This document shows positions 62,234 through 64,000 of a stretch of 64,000 nt of DNA, one piece after another. The notes under the pieces are model-generated. The model searched no databases, had not been told where the DNA came from, and saw only the letters and a list, made by a program, of their open reading frames with translations. Position 1 is the stretch's first letter; every line of letters starts with the position of its first letter. The DNA lies in NCBI RefSeq assembly GCF_964275005.1, contig NC_092704.1, positions 13,288,371 to 13,352,370 on the forward strand, written 5' to 3'. The position numbers were made by a program, and so were the translations under genes. The stretch is from Diadema setosum. Its lineage: Eukaryota > Echinodermata > Echinoidea > Diadematoida > Diadematidae.

Positions 62234-63740
62234 AATGGTGGTTATTATTATTATTATTATTATTATCATTATTATTATTATTATTACAGGGGCGGATCCA
62301 GGAATTCTGTAAAGGGGGGCGTGACTAATTATTTCTGGTGCCACTTCCGGGTTTCATTTCATTTTTTTCTTTTTATTTCTTTTGTTTTTTACGAAAAATA
62401 AAGGGGGGGGGGGGAGCTTGCGCCGGTTGCGCCCCCCTCTGGATCCGCCACTGTATCTTATTATCATTATTATCACTAATATCACCATTATCATAATCAC
62501 TATCATTGTTATCATTATCATTGTTAAATTTTGTATTCATTACCATTATCTGGATATGAAAATGAGGAGTTTATCGTTGATTTCTTTATGAATTATTAAG
62601 TTTTTACACTAATCACTTCAAAACATATCTTGCCTTGAGTTTATGTTTTCCGGTTGAAAAATAATGTGCTTGATAAAAGTGTAGTGAAGCATGTATTTGG
62701 CATATACGGCAGGCGAAGAGCCAATAGTAATCCTGACTACGTGCTTGCTTTTCACCGCTGATGAACTACTGATAGGTATACTGATTTTTTTTTTTTTTCG
62801 TTGTGACGAAGTCGGAAGTTGTTGTGCTGCTTTACATCAAGTATTTTTAGAGGAATTAGAGACTGATACACGCGATTTACCAGGTACGTGTTTTCAGATC
62901 GCCGACGCGCGGCCATGCGGATTGGTCTGTGCTATTTTCGGTATAAGTCCAGAGAGCTAAACCTTGAAGGCTTTGGTTAAACCACTCATTATCCTTGTGA
63001 CTCTGCGTCAAAGAACTCCTTCACAACATCTTGAATAGCTCCCTCAACGACAAACGAAGGGATAATAATTGCTCTTTCTTCCAACGTTATTGTATTGTAT
63101 CTTATCTACCATACAGCTATCCAAGAATACAATTCAAAATGGTGGGTAATATGGATTTTATTTTAATAAGTAACCATTATACACCTTCCTCGATGGACTC
63201 TGAAGAAAAAAAAAAAGGGAAAATCCGCAATACACGTATATTTAATGGTAATCGTAAGCTCAGCATGACCGTACAATCTGCATGCCTTTAAGTAGCAGAG
63301 ATTATCATCATAATAAATGTTTCATACACATTACTTTCTTTGACAGATATGGGATAAAGTAAATTTATAATGGTTATATTCGCTCAGGGATGTGTTTGAG
63401 TGTGTGCGTGTGTATTTCGGGGGCTCATCATGATGTACTAAGAGAGGAGAAAAGAAAAGAAGGAGGAGAAGAAGAAGGAAGACGAAAGAGGAGAAGGAGT
63501 TGGAAGAAGGAGAAGAAGAGTAGGAGGTTCTGCAATTACCTGACGGGTTCCAAAGGGTTTAGTCTCTCTGCGATCTCAATCTTACTGAGGGGTACTGAGC
63601 GTGGTTCCAGATTCCACCGAAAGGAGTGGCGGGCCAGCGGGGCTGCCCTGTAGGCAAACGTGTCGGCATCGATGGGGTCGACGATCGGCGACACCACCGT
63701 GGTCGGGCCCTGGTGGATGAGATCGAGCATGGGCTCCAAC
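56042..63740 (-). CDS. polypeptide GalNAc-transferase family protein with lectin domain, divergent active site (5' partial)
   Basis: GALNTs are Golgi type II enzymes that start mucin-type O-glycans by moving GalNAc from UDP-GalNAc to Ser/Thr. Seven minus-strand exons (63,740-63,540; 61,752-61,635; 60,966-60,778; 60,175-60,038; 59,428-59,330; 57,754-57,617; 56,194-56,042) join in phase with GT-AG sites, giving the C-terminal 344 residues. Family marks: LEPMLDLI (1-8), VVSPIVDPI (15-23), FRWNL (40-44), SGGIFAV (72-78), CGGSVYVVPCSRVG (110-123), ESWMDTYLEEFY (about 149-160), then a ricin-B lectin domain. The usual WGGEN is replaced by GFSEA (95-99). The metal-binding His of the SRVGH motif (H359 in human GALNT2) is Arg124, and the following RKxxPYxF loop is unrecognisable. 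The DxH motif would lie outside the window. The intact frames suggest an expressed pseudoenzyme rather than a pseudogene. Confidence 0.92.
57617..57754 (-). CDS. GALNT-like exon F (lectin repeat beta)
   Basis: 46 codons. It begins MLLMTKDYEIRF, so the alpha repeat's Q-x-W reads Q-M-L and its Trp is missing. The beta repeat follows: LCLDLSDYRFGQHVTIEECH and GMGGSQAW, with both CLD and QxW intact. The acceptor follows a long C-rich tract. Confidence 0.9.
59330..59428 (-). CDS. GALNT-like exon E (lectin repeat alpha)
   Basis: 33 codons: IQNREARLCLTAPSGGEGKK, VILDSCHSNANSQ. It holds the first lectin repeat with its LCLT and the C-H-x-x-x-x-N-S-Q turn. The acceptor is GAAATGCAG and the donor GTAACA. 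Confidence 0.9.
59595..59734. repeat. 140-bp hairpin in the GALNT-like gene (intron D/E)
   Basis: The left arm (TCTAGACACATCC...TATTTACCTGTGACAG then TTTCGA) is repeated inverted on the right (TCGAAACTGTCACAGGTAAA...GGATGTGTCTAGA). Arms are about 45 bases around a loop of about 50. It could be a small foldback element. Confidence 0.85.
60038..60175 (-). CDS. GALNT-like exon D
   Basis: 46 codons: DRYFGDISDITKRKEKLNCH, NFAWYLNHVAPSLL, then a linker into the lectin domain. It matches the family's 'GDxSxRxxLRxKLxCKxFxWYLxNVxPxL'. The donor is GTAAGT. Confidence 0.92.
60778..60966 (-). CDS. GALNT-like exon C
   Basis: 63 codons in phase 0 at both ends: AWMCGGSVYVVPCSRVGRI, then a non-conserved segment SLLAQPTSDAGADTSS, then IRIAESWMDTYLEEFYSTVP. 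The segment after CSRVG, which normally holds the metal-binding His and a UDP-contacting loop, has lost both. The donor is GTGAGT. Confidence 0.92.
60985..61026. repeat. (GT)n microsatellite
   Basis: A GT array just upstream of exon C on the transcribed strand, within the intron. Confidence 0.95.
61087..61125. repeat. (CAA)n microsatellite
   Basis: About 13 CAA units in the intron between exons B and C. Confidence 0.95.
61635..61752 (-). CDS. GALNT-like exon B
   Basis: It encodes SPLLSGGIFAVAKSFYDRVG and GLDGGLTGFSEAGIDFSFK. The SGGIFAV and DFSFK parts align with the family (xAGGLFAxD...E(L)SF(R/K)). The canonical D-x-W-G-G-E-N between them is degenerate, with only the Glu retained. The donor is GTAGGC. 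Confidence 0.9.
61995..62120 (-). repeat. possible tRNA-derived SINE remnant
   Basis: On the minus strand GAGTTCGAATCCCGCC is a good B-box/T-arm sequence, and GGTGAGGCACTG about 45 bases before it is a poor A box. The arms do not pair as a functional tRNA. It lies in intron A/B. Confidence 0.35.
62197..62286. repeat. (GAT)n and (TTA)n trinucleotide arrays
   Basis: A GAT array is followed by a TTA array with one TCA interruption. The next MITE is inserted directly at its end. Confidence 0.95.
62287..62453. mobile_element. hAT-like MITE, copy 2, in GALNT intron
   Basis: The ends CAGGGGCGGATCCAGGAATT and CTCTGGATCCGCCACTG are the same as at 24,666-24,818, with the shared interior 'TTTCTGGTGCCACTTCC'. 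A clean target duplication is obscured by the flanking trinucleotide repeat. Confidence 0.85.
63540..63740 (-). CDS. GALNT-like exon A (most 5' in window)
   Basis: It starts in mid-codon (one G; with the family's 'xWLEP' this probably completes a Trp codon). It encodes LEPMLDLIHQ to NPLEPV plus two bases. FRWNL corresponds to the family's F-x-W-x-L acceptor-side motif. The acceptor is GATATCCAG and the donor GTAATT. Confidence 0.92.
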
Positions 63741-64000
63741 CTGGATATCGTGTCAAAGTCGAAACAAGATCCCCGTTAACAGTTTGGATGAAAAAGAAAA
63801 ACACAAACAAACACGACTTTACATTGAAAATAGCATCTGGAAATTGAAAAGTTGCATGTTCTGTTGTTCGTTTGGTTTGGTTTGTTTGTTTGTCTGCTTT
63901 AGTTGGCATAATTGGCTCATCGTCGCTTGACCTGACAAAAGATGTGGCACGTGCTCAAACTGTTTCCTATGGGATCTATCTATATACTTTCGGGACAATG

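Overview
The window is AT-rich, intron-rich animal DNA, dense in microsatellites and short palindromic (foldback) transposons. Large introns, GT-AG splice sites and the gene content exclude prokaryotes. The mix of marine-invertebrate repeat families and the style of the three recognised genes point to a marine deuterostome, most likely an echinoderm. The species call is an inference and cannot be proved from this window.

Three protein-coding loci can be supported. (1) On the minus strand at 25,326-25,567, the first coding exon of an integrin alpha subunit: a signal peptide, then the start of the beta-propeller, then a clean splice donor. No further exon of this gene could be identified with confidence in the 25 kb to its left. 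(2) On the plus strand at about 36.3-51 kb, a complete INSIG gene (insulin-induced gene, the ER sterol-response adaptor). It has a non-coding leader exon, six coding exons encoding 239 residues, and a long 3' region. (3) On the minus strand at 56,042-63,740, the last seven coding exons of a polypeptide GalNAc-transferase (GALNT) family protein with a C-terminal ricin-type lectin domain. Its 5' part lies beyond the right edge. INSIG and the GALNT gene converge; the integrin and INSIG genes diverge. These are ordinary neighbours with no sign of a shared pathway.

Layout: 1-25.3 kb holds no confident gene and is filled with mobile elements, tandem duplications and microsatellites, probably intron 1 of the integrin gene and/or intergenic DNA. 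25.3-26.3 kb is the integrin 5' exon and promoter side. 26.3-36.2 kb is repeats plus one weak pair of candidate membrane-protein exons. 36.2-51.2 kb is INSIG. 51.2-56 kb is repeats. 56-63.8 kb is the GALNT gene.

The most interesting signals are: a GALNT paralogue whose visible active-site residues are replaced although every splice junction and frame is intact (a likely pseudoenzyme); INSIG features including a conserved-type KxHxx tail carried by a tiny last exon, an upstream ORF ending in a start-stop, and a frame-compatible alternative first exon; a hairpin element found twice inside (TA)n tracts; and several palindromic families that share TTAA-AGG ends.
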